Positions 1 through 7,380 of a stretch of 64,000 nucleotides of DNA are shown here, piece by piece. This DNA comes from Variovorax sp. 679 (GTDB taxonomy: Bacteria; Pseudomonadota; Gammaproteobacteria; Burkholderiales; Burkholderiaceae_C), in contig NZ_RXFS01000005.1 of the NCBI RefSeq assembly GCF_003952185.1, positions 372,001 through 436,000 on the forward strand. The letters run 5' to 3'. Positions within the stretch are counted from its first letter, which is position 1. Each line of letters begins with the position of its first letter. Position numbers and translations under genes: made by a program. The notes under the pieces were generated by a model. That model was given only the letters and a program-made list of their open reading frames with translations. It did no database searches and had not been told where the DNA came from.

Positions 1-180
1 GGCATGAGCGGCTGGCTGTACCTGGCGGTGGCCGTCGCCGTGAGCGTGGGCTTCACCGGCTATGCCTTCGCGCTGTGGCGCAACTACTCCGACACACTGG
101 CGCGCAAGACCTTCCGCTTCTCGCTGATCCACCTGAGCGTGCTGTTCCTGGCACTGCTCGTCGATCACTACATTCACTGA
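1..180 (+). CDS. ctaB: Protoheme IX farnesyltransferase (heme O synthase), C-terminal fragment
   Basis: Only the last 59 codons are inside the window; the gene is cut by the window edge, not broken. The fragment has two hydrophobic segments separated by a short basic stretch ([14 protein letters not shown]) and ends in LLVDHYIH, which matches the last two membrane helices of CtaB/CyoE prenyltransferases. The enzyme converts heme b to heme O in the inner membrane for cytochrome c oxidase assembly. The SCO1-type copper chaperone that starts 14 bp downstream on the same strand supports this, since the two are commonly adjacent in cytochrome oxidase assembly clusters. The identification rests on a short tail plus context. 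Confidence 0.75.
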   Translation, partial: GMSGWLYLAVAVAVSVGFTGYAFALWRNYSDTLARKTFRFSLIHLSVLFLALLVDHYIH

Positions 181-193
181 TCTCCTGGTTTCC

Positions 194-811
194 ATGAACA
201 AGCGCAACGCTCTCCGATTGATCGCAACGGGCGCCGGCTGGCTGGGCGTGACCGCCGCCCTCGGGCTGGGCCTCTCGGCCTGCAGCGAGACCAGGCAGAG
301 CTTCTCCGCGGTCGACATCACCGGTGCCGACTACGCCAAGGACTTCTCCCTGAAGGACGCGGACGGCAAGGTCCGCACCATGGCCGACTTCAAGGGCAAG
401 CTGGTCGTGCTGTTCTTCGGCTACGCGCAGTGCCCCGACGTCTGCCCGACCACCATGACCGAGATGGCGCAGGTCAAGCAGCAGCTCGGCAAGGATGGCG
501 ACAAGCTGCAGGTGCTGTTCGTCACGGTCGACCCCGCGCGGGACACGGCCGAGGTGCTCAAGGCCTACATGGGCGCGTTCGACCCGAGCTTCGTCGCGCT
601 GATCCCCACGGCTGACGAGCTGGCCGCGGTCGCGAAGGACTACAAGGTCTATTACAAGAAGGTCGACGGCAAGACGCCGACCAGCTATTCGATGGACCAC
701 TCGGCCGCCAGCTATGTCTACGACACGCAGGGTCGCCTGCGGCTCTACGCGCGCTATGGCGCCGGCGTGGCGTCGATGGTGTCCGACCTGAAGACGCTGC
801 TGGCCTCCTGA
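194..811 (+). CDS. SCO1/SenC/PrrC family copper chaperone, lipoprotein
   Basis: 205 residues. The N-terminus is a lipoprotein signal with lipobox LSAC (Cys30), followed by a thioredoxin-like fold. The copper-binding CxxxC motif is present as CPDVC (Cys80, Cys84) and the distal His ligand lies in MDHSAAS (His169). SCO proteins deliver copper to, or reduce, the CuA site of cytochrome c oxidase subunit II on the periplasmic face of the inner membrane. The gene follows ctaB by 14 bp on the same strand, so it is likely the last gene of a cytochrome oxidase assembly operon. Length and motifs are normal for the family. A weak purine stretch precedes the ATG. Confidence 0.93.
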   Translation: MNKRNALRLIATGAGWLGVTAALGLGLSACSETRQSFSAVDITGADYAKDFSLKDADGKVRTMADFKGKLVVLFFGYAQCPDVCPTTMTEMAQVKQQLGKDGDKLQVLFVTVDPARDTAEVLKAYMGAFDPSFVALIPTADELAAVAKDYKVYYKKVDGKTPTSYSMDHSAASYVYDTQGRLRLYARYGAGVASMVSDLKTLLAS

Positions 812-824
812 AAAAGACCGCCCG

Positions 825-1649
825 ATGGCTGCCACGGACCCGGTCGAGCACCTGAAGGGGCGCAAGGGCGCCTTCCGCATCGCGCTGATCCCGCCCGAGG
901 TGCTGAGTGCCCTCAACGACGGCTTGCTCGAGACCGTCAATCTCAACGAATTCCTGGCACTGGAGTTGCCCCGGCTGGCGCGCAGCGTGGCGGGGCACAT
1001 CGGACTCGATGCGCAGAGCGAGCGGCTGGCCGACACGATCGCGATGTTGGGCGCTTTCAAGCCGATGCAGAGGCACGGGCACATCGCGCGTGCGCTCTAC
1101 GACCTGACGGCGCTGCACGATGAGCGCGATGCTGTCGCCCACCGGCTGGCCACGCACGCGAGCGACGTCGCGCGCTGCTGGGCCGCGCAGTGGGTCACGC
1201 TCTCGGGCCTGCCGCTGGCGGAGCAACTGGAGGCGGTGCGGCGCTTTGCCGCCGATCGGCATTTCGGTGTGCGGGAGATCGCGTGGATGGCGGTGCGCGA
1301 CACGGTGATCGCATCGCTCGACGAAGCGATCGTGCTGCTGCAGCCCTGGGTGCTCGATGCCGACCCCAACATCCGCCGCTTCGCCAGCGAACTCACGCGG
1401 CCGCGCGGCGTGTGGTGCGCGCAGATCGAGGCGCTCAAGACCGAGCCCTGGCGCGCGCTGCCGCTGATCGAGCCGCTGCGTGCCGACTCCAGCCGCTACG
1501 TGCAGAACTCGGTGGCCAACTGGCTCAACGACGCGAGCAAGAGCCAGCCCGAGTGGGTCGACAAGGTCTGCGCGCGGTGGGTGGCGGAGTCGGACGCGGC
1601 CGAAACCCGCTACATCGCGAAGCGGGCGCTGCGGACGCTCTCCAAATGA
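825..1649 (+). CDS. AlkD-like DNA alkylation repair / HEAT-repeat protein
   Basis: 274 residues, almost entirely alpha-helical by composition, with repeated helix-pair units of HEAT type. The C-terminal half carries phrases typical of proteins annotated as DNA alkylation repair enzymes, such as DADPNIRRFASE, SRYVQNSVANWLND and ETRYIAKRALRTL. AlkD-type HEAT proteins wrap DNA and can excise N3- and N7-alkylpurines; this subgroup (AlkC/AlkD-like) is poorly characterised, so substrate specificity is inferred. The gene begins 13 bp after the SCO1-like gene and is followed by a bidirectional terminator, so it may be co-transcribed with the oxidase assembly genes. No signal peptide is seen, consistent with a cytoplasmic protein. 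Confidence 0.75.
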   Translation: MAATDPVEHLKGRKGAFRIALIPPEVLSALNDGLLETVNLNEFLALELPRLARSVAGHIGLDAQSERLADTIAMLGAFKPMQRHGHIARALYDLTALHDERDAVAHRLATHASDVARCWAAQWVTLSGLPLAEQLEAVRRFAADRHFGVREIAWMAVRDTVIASLDEAIVLLQPWVLDADPNIRRFASELTRPRGVWCAQIEALKTEPWRALPLIEPLRADSSRYVQNSVANWLNDASKSQPEWVDKVCARWVAESDAAETRYIAKRALRTLSK

Positions 1650-1650
1650 A

Positions 1651-1673
1651 AAAGCCCGGCAGTACCGGGCTTT
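1651..1673. terminator. Bidirectional rho-independent terminator between convergent genes
   Basis: Perfect 9-bp inverted repeat (AAAGCCCGG / CCGGGCTTT) with a 5-nt loop, overlapping the stop region of the AlkD-like gene and lying 20 bp from the rpoH stop. T/A runs on both sides allow it to serve both converging transcripts. Confidence 0.85.
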
Positions 1674-1692
1674 GTTCCTGAGGGCGACAGGC

Positions 1693-2634
1693 TTACGCGT
1701 AGTCCGCGAGCGCCTTCTTCATCTTCTTCATGGCCGCTACTTCTATCTGGCGGATGCGCTCCGCGCTCACACCGTACACCGCGGCCAGGTCGTGCAGCGT
1801 CATGCCGCCCGAGCCGTCGTCGTTGACCTTGAGCCAGCGCTCTTCGACGATGCGGCGGCTGCGGTCGTCCAGCGCCTCGAGCGCGGTCGCGATGCCGTCG
1901 CTCGACAGGCGGTCGCGCTGCTGCGATTCGAGCAGCGCGGTGGGTTCCTGCGAGGCGTCGGCCAGATAGGCGATCGGGCCGAAGGCTTCTTCGCCGTCGT
2001 CCGACGGGCCCGGGTCGAGCATGACGTCACCGCCCGACAGGCGGGTTTCCATCTCGAGCACTTCCTCGGGCTTGACGTTGAGCCGGGTCGCCATCTGCGA
2101 CACCTCGTCGGGGCTCAGCGTTTCGCGGTGCGTGCCGTTGTCGGCAGCGGCCGAGTCGGCCTTGAAGCCCTGCTTCATCGAGCGCAGGTTGAAGAACAGC
2201 TTGCGCTGGGCCTTGGTCGTCGCGACCTTGACCATGCGCCAGTTCTTCAGGATGTACTCGTGAATCTCGGCCTTGATCCAGTGCATGGCGTAGCTCACGA
2301 GCCGCACGCCCTGGTCGGGGTCGAAACGCTTCACGGCCTTCATGAGGCCGACATTGCCTTCCTGGATCAGGTCGCCGTGCGGCAGCCCGTAGCCCAGGTA
2401 CTGGCGGGAAATGGAGACCACGAGGCGTAGGTGCGACAGGACGAGCGCGCCGGCGGCTTCGAGGTCGTTGTGGTCGCGCAGCTTGCGTGCGTAGCCCTGC
2501 TCTTCTTCGAGCGTGAGCATCGGCAGGCGGTTGGCGGCCGAAATATAGGCGTCCAGGTTGCCCAGCGGGGGAACCATCGACCAGGGGTTGGCGACGGCCA
2601 GCTGGTTGGCAGAGACTCCAGACAGCGTTGTCAT
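1693..2634 (-). CDS. rpoH: RNA polymerase sigma factor sigma-32 (heat shock)
   Basis: 313 residues from the chosen start. Region 2 is classical (GLPHGDLIQEGNVGLMKAVK, then MHWIKAEIHEYILKNWRMVK) and the RpoH box QRKLFFNLR, specific to sigma-32, lies near residues 143-151. A C-terminal region 4 helix-turn-helix (LHDLAAVYGVSAERIRQIE) contacts the -35 element. It directs RNA polymerase to heat-shock promoters. The open frame extends upstream to an ATG at 2661, but AAAGGAG (2644-2650) sits 9 nt ahead of the ATG at 2632-2634 and that protein begins MTTLSGV, so the downstream start is preferred. A perfect CIRCE element lies just upstream, implying repression by HrcA, whose gene is also in this window. 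A bidirectional terminator follows the gene. Confidence 0.95.
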   Translation of the reverse strand: MTTLSGVSANQLAVANPWSMVPPLGNLDAYISAANRLPMLTLEEEQGYARKLRDHNDLEAAGALVLSHLRLVVSISRQYLGYGLPHGDLIQEGNVGLMKAVKRFDPDQGVRLVSYAMHWIKAEIHEYILKNWRMVKVATTKAQRKLFFNLRSMKQGFKADSAAADNGTHRETLSPDEVSQMATRLNVKPEEVLEMETRLSGGDVMLDPGPSDDGEEAFGPIAYLADASQEPTALLESQQRDRLSSDGIATALEALDDRSRRIVEERWLKVNDDGSGGMTLHDLAAVYGVSAERIRQIEVAAMKKMKKALADYA

Positions 2635-2662
2635 CAGGGGGAACTCCTTTGTGTTGGCCATA

Positions 2663-2689
2663 TTAGCACTCGGTTAGAGGGAGTGCTAA
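2663..2689. promoter_or_regulatory. CIRCE element (HrcA operator) upstream of rpoH
   Basis: Exact consensus TTAGCACTC - 9 nt - GAGTGCTAA (arms 2663-2671 and 2681-2689). It lies 13 bp upstream of the rpoH Shine-Dalgarno sequence, reading on the minus strand. A possible -10 hexamer TAATAT (2665 to 2660 on the minus strand) overlaps its inner edge, so HrcA binding would probably block transcription initiation or early elongation. The 9-bp spacer and arms show no mismatch to the accepted CIRCE consensus. Confidence 0.95.
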
Positions 2690-2732
2690 ACCAAGGGTTC
2701 CCTTGAATTTCTATCGCCGGAATAGCCAGCGG

Positions 2733-3197
2733 CTACCAGCGGATGCCCAGCCTTAGGAAGAGCTTGGACAACACGAAAAGGGGACCGACCCAGAGATATT
2801 GAATGTCTTCGAAGAACGACGGCTTCTTACCTTCGATCTTGTGGCCCACGAACTGGAAGATCCAGGCCACTACAAAGATAGCGGCGGAAACCGGCAATAC
2901 AAGTCCACCCATTGCATGCACCAGCCCCAGGGCCAGTGCAGTCAGGACGAGCATGGCCACCAGGAAGGCCGGGGCGCGCAGCAGCATGTAGTAGACGAGG
3001 CTGGCGGCCACGAAGGTGTAGGCCACCCAGGGATGGATCGCGAACAGCAGCCCCACGATGCTCAGCATGATGGCCGGGATGGCCACGAAATGGATCAGCT
3101 CGTTGGTCGGGTTGCGGTGGCTTTCCTCGTAGTGGGCGAGCAGGCGGTCGACCTTGCGGTCGCTCGATTCCAGCGGGGCGGCGGCGGTGTGCGTCAT
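2733..3197 (-). CDS. Mpo1-like (DUF962) membrane protein
   Basis: 154 residues with four hydrophobic segments and the two conserved DUF962 blocks: an N-terminal HYEESHRNPTNELIHF and a C-terminal FVGHKIEGKKPSFFEDIQYL. The family includes yeast Mpo1, an iron-dependent dioxygenase that alpha-oxidises 2-hydroxy fatty acids; the His residues of both blocks are the presumed metal ligands and are retained here. The bacterial role is not established, so fatty-acid alpha-oxidation is inference from the yeast homologue. The gene lies upstream of rpoH on the same strand but is separated from it by about 100 bp containing the CIRCE, so it may be a separate transcript. Confidence 0.85.
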   Translation of the reverse strand: MTHTAAAPLESSDRKVDRLLAHYEESHRNPTNELIHFVAIPAIMLSIVGLLFAIHPWVAYTFVAASLVYYMLLRAPAFLVAMLVLTALALGLVHAMGGLVLPVSAAIFVVAWIFQFVGHKIEGKKPSFFEDIQYLWVGPLFVLSKLFLRLGIRW

Positions 3198-3382
3198 GAC
3201 GGGTCTCCGTGGGCGCCGTGCGATGCGGCGAGACTTTCGATGGTGCCGACAGAGAGGTCCGATGGCAAGCGCGGATGCGATGTGAAATTGCTATCAAATA
3301 AGTAGCATAAAGCACTACAACCACGGAGGTTGCCGTGACTTTCTGCACTGTCACCGGAAGGTTACATCGCTAAGATCGGCAA

Positions 3383-4108
3383 GTGCCACCCTTCGACTCC
3401 CCACCCGCTCCCTTGTCGCCGGCCGCGGAGACCGGCGCGGCTGCCCGCGCACCCCGGGCGATCCTTGTCGTGGACGACCACGACCTGCTGCGCCTGGGGG
3501 TCTGCGCACTGGTCCAGGCCCAGGCGAGCCCGTCCGGCGCGAGCATCGAAGTCTTCGAGGCGAGCAACGTCGCCGACGCGCTCAGGCTGTACGAGGCTCA
3601 TCAGGCTTCCATCGGCCTTGTGCTGCTCGACCTCGCGCTGCCCGACACGCACGGCCTGAGCGGCCTGGCCGAGTTCCGGATGCGCTTTCCCGATGCGCGG
3701 ATCGTGGTGCTCTCCGGCACTGGCAACAGCACGCTGGCGCAGGGCGTGCTCGCGCTCGGTGCCGCGGCCTTCCTTCCGAAGTCGGCCGACCTGAAGGAGG
3801 TCGTGAGCTTCATCCGTGCCTGCGGCCTGCTCGACGGTGCCACCGACGCGTCGCAGCCGCAACAGCCGCCGTCCCCGCCCGTGCCCAGGGCGCTCACCGG
3901 GTACGCCGAGTTCGCCCACGCCAGCGCCTGGCAGGAACTCACGCCGCGGCAGATGCAGGTGCTGCAATGGGTGCTCGAGGGCAAGGCCAACAAGGAAATC
4001 GCCCAGCTCGCGAACCTGAGCGAAGGCACGGTGAAGAACCATGTCTCGACCATCCTGCTGCTGTTCGGCATGCGTTCGCGCGCCCAGTTGATCAGCACCC
4101 TGCATTGA
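3383..4108 (+). CDS. Response regulator, REC-LuxR type (NarL/FixJ family)
   Basis: 241 residues starting at GTG. A receiver domain spans about residues 25-145: acidic pair VVDDHD, phospho-acceptor Asp83 in LLDLALPD, and the Thr/Ser and Lys switch positions (VVLSGTG, FLPKSADL). After a Pro/Gln-rich linker comes a LuxR-type helix-turn-helix (LTPRQMQVLQWVLEGKANKE, then IAQLANLSEGTVKNHVSTIL). It is predicted to be a phosphorylation-controlled transcription factor. Its stop is 2 bp before the GTG start of the hybrid histidine kinase, so the two form a tight operon and a probable cognate pair. Target genes cannot be read from the sequence. Confidence 0.92.
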   Translation: MPPFDSPPAPLSPAAETGAAARAPRAILVVDDHDLLRLGVCALVQAQASPSGASIEVFEASNVADALRLYEAHQASIGLVLLDLALPDTHGLSGLAEFRMRFPDARIVVLSGTGNSTLAQGVLALGAAAFLPKSADLKEVVSFIRACGLLDGATDASQPQQPPSPPVPRALTGYAEFAHASAWQELTPRQMQVLQWVLEGKANKEIAQLANLSEGTVKNHVSTILLLFGMRSRAQLISTLH

Positions 4109-4110
4109 GC

Positions 4111-5904
4111 GTGCAGCCCGCCGCGCCGAACGCCCCGTCCGCCGAACACGAACTCGGCCAGCGGGTGCTGCGCGAGCATGTCGCCTCGGTCTACAGCACC
4201 TACAGAGTCTCGACGCTGACGCACATGGCCTTCGTGGTCGTGTTCGGCAGCATCATCTATTCGCAGCTGAAGGATCCGAGCCTGCTGTTCTGGCTCGCGG
4301 GCCTGTTGATGGCCGACATCTACGTGTTCTTCACGCCACGCTGGAACCCGACGCGGCCCGCGCGGGAAAGCGCGTACTGGGCGCGCAAGATCTCGCGCAT
4401 GGTCACGCTGGTGAGCATGGTCACGGCCGTGGTGCCCTGGCTCATCGTGCCGCATGACAACCTGCCGATGACTTCGCTGCTGATGGCGGTGATCGTCGGC
4501 AGCTGCGCGCGGGCGGCGCAGTCGCTCTGGCCGCTGAAGCCGGCGCTCTTCGGCTACACCATGCCGATGTCGCTGGGCATGATCACCGCGCTGGCGTGGC
4601 AGGGCGACGGGCTGCATCTGTTCCTGGCGGCGGCCGGCGCGGCCTATCTGCTGCTGACGCTGCATGCGGGCATCGGGCAGCACAAGCTGCTGACCGAATC
4701 GCTCATGCTGCGTTTCGAGAACGAGGCGCTCGCCGCGCGGCTCGGCGAGCAGATCGCCGCCACCGAGCGCGCGAGCGAAGAGAAAACGCGCTTCCTCGGC
4801 ACCGCCAGCCACGACCTGCGCCAGCCGCTGCACGCCATCGCGCTCTTCGGCGCCGCGCTTGAAAACGAGCTGCGCGACCGCCCCGAGGGCCGCAACGCCG
4901 AGCGCCTGATGCGCGCGGTGAACGCGCTGGGCGCTTCGCTCGACACCATGCTCGACGTCTCGCGCCTCGACGCCGGCGTGATCACGCCCGCGCCCCAGCC
5001 GGTGCAGCTCGACGCGCTGTTCCTGCCGCTCAACCACACCTTCGCGGCGCGCGCCGAGCAGAAGCAGCTGCAGCTGCGCGTGCGCGCCAGCGGCCTGTGG
5101 GTGCAGAGCGATCCGCAGCTGCTGCACCGCATGCTGTCGAACCTGATGGACAACGCGCTCAAGTACACGATGCGCGGCGGCGTGACCGTCACGGCCCGCG
5201 AGCGCGGCGACGCGGTGTGGATCGAGGTGCGCGACACCGGCATCGGCATCGCGCCCGAGCAGTCGGGGCGGATCTTCGAGGAGTTCTACCAGATCAACAA
5301 TCCGGGCCGTGACCGCTCGCGGGGACTGGGCATCGGGCTGTCGATCGTGCAGCGGCTGTCGCGGCTGCTGGGACACCCGGTGCAGATGCACTCGCGGCCG
5401 GGGCGGGGCACGCACTTCCGCGTGGTGGTGCCGGCGGTGAGCACCCCGGCGCGCTCGGGAGCGCTGGCGCCTGCGGCCGCCGTGCCCGAAGCGGCCTCCC
5501 GTCATGCCGCCGCGCTGGCTCTGCCCAGCCGAGTGCTCCTGCTCGACGACGAACTCGAAATCCGCGAAGCCATGACCGGCTTGCTGCGCTCCCACGCCAT
5601 CGACGCCCATGCCGTGGCGGACGAGGCCGATGCCGCGGCCGCCCTGCGGCGGGCGATCGGCGAGGGCCGCCCCTTCGACCTTCTGCTGTGCGACTACCGG
5701 CTGGCCGACGGCGCCGACGGGCTCGATGCCGGCCTGCGGCTCAGCCAGGCCGAGGGCGCGGCGACGCCGCTGCTGCTCATCACCGGCGAGACCTCGCCCG
5801 ACAGGCTGCAGCGCGTGCGCGAGTCACGGGTGCCGGTGCTGTTCAAGCCGGTCGTGGCCGATCTGCTGCTGCAGGCGATGGCCGAGGTTGCGGTCGCCAG
5901 GTAA
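4111..5904 (+). CDS. Hybrid sensor histidine kinase with C-terminal receiver domain
   Basis: 597 residues from a GTG start placed 2 bp after the response regulator stop; the open frame continues upstream but there it would overlap the regulator. The N-terminal third has about six membrane segments and no obvious periplasmic sensor domain, so the stimulus is unknown. The HisKA domain carries His234 in TASHDLRQPLHAI, followed by an HATPase domain with N box (LSNLMDNALKYT), G1 (DTGIGI) and G2 (GLGIGLSI). The C-terminal receiver has Asp528 in LLLCDYRL and switch Lys in VLFKPV. The architecture suggests a phosphorelay kinase working with the adjacent LuxR-type regulator. A strong terminator lies about 190 bp downstream. 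Confidence 0.92.
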   Translation: MQPAAPNAPSAEHELGQRVLREHVASVYSTYRVSTLTHMAFVVVFGSIIYSQLKDPSLLFWLAGLLMADIYVFFTPRWNPTRPARESAYWARKISRMVTLVSMVTAVVPWLIVPHDNLPMTSLLMAVIVGSCARAAQSLWPLKPALFGYTMPMSLGMITALAWQGDGLHLFLAAAGAAYLLLTLHAGIGQHKLLTESLMLRFENEALAARLGEQIAATERASEEKTRFLGTASHDLRQPLHAIALFGAALENELRDRPEGRNAERLMRAVNALGASLDTMLDVSRLDAGVITPAPQPVQLDALFLPLNHTFAARAEQKQLQLRVRASGLWVQSDPQLLHRMLSNLMDNALKYTMRGGVTVTARERGDAVWIEVRDTGIGIAPEQSGRIFEEFYQINNPGRDRSRGLGIGLSIVQRLSRLLGHPVQMHSRPGRGTHFRVVVPAVSTPARSGALAPAAAVPEAASRHAAALALPSRVLLLDDELEIREAMTGLLRSHAIDAHAVADEADAAAALRRAIGEGRPFDLLLCDYRLADGADGLDAGLRLSQAEGAATPLLLITGETSPDRLQRVRESRVPVLFKPVVADLLLQAMAEVAVAR

Positions 5905-6092
5905 AGGCGGCCGCAGGCATCAAGCCTGCTTTTGAATTCATTTGTATTCGTTTTGTCACCAGATGTGGCGAACAGGCGCCATGGCCATCGAGGTCCATGA
6001 CTTTCGACACTGGCTGGCAGCGGCCTCGTGCCCTATCTTCACGGCATCGCGTTTCTCGCGAAAGGAAGTAGGTAGGGGAGAGAGAAAGTGAG

Positions 6093-6123
6093 CGGCCCCG
6101 GCGCAAGCCGGGGCCGTTTTTTT
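6093..6123 (+). terminator. Rho-independent terminator downstream of the two-component operon
   Basis: Perfect 10-bp GC-rich stem (CGGCCCCGGC / GCCGGGGCCG) with a GCAA tetraloop, followed by seven T residues on the plus strand. It ends 8 bp before the ftsY stop on the opposite strand. It terminates a plus-strand transcript, most simply the regulator-kinase operon with a 3' UTR of about 190 nt. Confidence 0.9.
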
Positions 6124-6130
6124 ATCCGAA

Positions 6131-7351
6131 TCAACCGAGCAGGGCCTGCGCGAATTCGCGGGCGTTGAAGGTTTCCAGGTCTTCCAGCTTCTCGCCCACG
6201 CCGATGAAGTAGACCGGAATCGGCCTTTCCCGCGCGATGGCGCACAGCACGCCGCCCTTGGCCGTGCCGTCGAGCTTGGTCACGACCAGGCCCGTGAGGC
6301 CCAGCGTCTCGTCGAAGGCCTTGACCTGAGCCAGCGCGTTCTGGCCGGTGTTGCCGTCGATCACCAGCAGCACCTCGTGCGGCGCGGTGCCGTCGGCCTT
6401 GGTGACGACGCGCTTGATCTTCTTCAGCTCGTCCATCAGGTGCAGCTGCGTCGGCAGCCGGCCGGCCGTGTCGACCAGCACCACGTCCTTGCCGCGCGCC
6501 TTGCCTGCGTTCACCGCGTCGAAGCTCACGGCCGACGGATCACCGCCTTCCTGGCTCACGATCTCGACCGTGTTGCGGTCGGCCCAGACCAGCAGCTGCT
6601 CGCGCGCCGCAGCGCGGAAGGTGTCGGCCGCGGCCAGCAGCACCGAGGCACCTTCGTCGGCCAGGTGCTTGGTGAGCTTGCCGATGGAAGTCGTCTTGCC
6701 CGCGCCGTTCACGCCGGCCACCATGATCACGGTGGGCGTGAACTGGCCGATGACCAGCGGCTTCTCGAGCGGCCGCAGCAGGTCGGCCACTGTCTCGGCC
6801 AGCAGGGCCTTGACCTGCGAGGCGTCGGTGGCCATCTGGCGCTTGACGCGGCCGCGCAGGTCGTCGAGCAGGTATTCGGTCGCCTTGACGCCGGTATCGG
6901 CCATCAGCAGGGCCGATTCGAGCTCTTCGTACAGCGCCTCGTCGATCTTCGCGTTGACGAACACGGCCTGGATGCCGGTGCCGGTCTTGCGCAGGCCGGT
7001 CTTGAGCTTGTCGAACCAGCCCTTGCGTTCGGTGGCGATGGCGGGTTCGGCAATCGGCGCGACGACTGGTGCTGGAGCGGGGGCGGCAACCGGAGGAGCG
7101 GAAACAGGGGCCGGCGCGGGCGATGCAACTGGTGCGGGGGGCGGCGCGGGCTCCGGCGCAGGGGCCGCGACGGGTGCGGGTGGCGGGGCCGGCGTTTCTT
7201 CCGCCGCCGGCTTCGAGCCGAACCAGCTCGACGGCGAGAACACCGAGCGCGCCGGCGCGGGCTCCGGGGCAGGCACCGCCGGGGCCGGCGGGGTGGGCGC
7301 CGGCGCATCGGGGGTTTCGGCAGGCGGTTTTTTCTTGAAGAAACTGAACAT
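6131..7351 (-). CDS. ftsY: Signal recognition particle receptor FtsY
   Basis: 406 residues. The first 105 or so are a low-complexity Ala/Pro-rich acidic-tail equivalent (the A domain), here unusually dominated by Ala-Pro repeats rather than acidic residues. The conserved NG domain follows, with the GTPase P-loop GVNGAGKTT at residues 213-221, the G3 motif DTAGRLPTQ and the G4 motif TKLDGTAKGG. FtsY docks SRP-ribosome complexes at the SecYEG translocon. It is divergent from the M16 peptidase pair, with only 29 bp between the start codons, so the promoters must overlap or lie inside coding sequence. The divergent FtsY/M16 arrangement is common in proteobacteria. Confidence 0.97.
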   Translation of the reverse strand: MFSFFKKKPPAETPDAPAPTPPAPAVPAPEPAPARSVFSPSSWFGSKPAAEETPAPPPAPVAAPAPEPAPPPAPVASPAPAPVSAPPVAAPAPAPVVAPIAEPAIATERKGWFDKLKTGLRKTGTGIQAVFVNAKIDEALYEELESALLMADTGVKATEYLLDDLRGRVKRQMATDASQVKALLAETVADLLRPLEKPLVIGQFTPTVIMVAGVNGAGKTTSIGKLTKHLADEGASVLLAAADTFRAAAREQLLVWADRNTVEIVSQEGGDPSAVSFDAVNAGKARGKDVVLVDTAGRLPTQLHLMDELKKIKRVVTKADGTAPHEVLLVIDGNTGQNALAQVKAFDETLGLTGLVVTKLDGTAKGGVLCAIARERPIPVYFIGVGEKLEDLETFNAREFAQALLG

Positions 7352-7380
7352 CAGGAGCTTTTTACAATCCGACCCATTCT

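Noticed and set aside
2634..2661. Longer rpoH start at 2661
   Set aside because: It would place the CIRCE only one base from the start codon and leave no ribosome-binding site; the good AAAGGAG serves the ATG at 2632-2634.
3601..5610. Minus-strand open frame of 669 codons opposite the kinase
   Set aside because: His/Arg/Gln-rich translation without domains; it mirrors the codon use of the real plus-strand genes, as expected in high-GC DNA.
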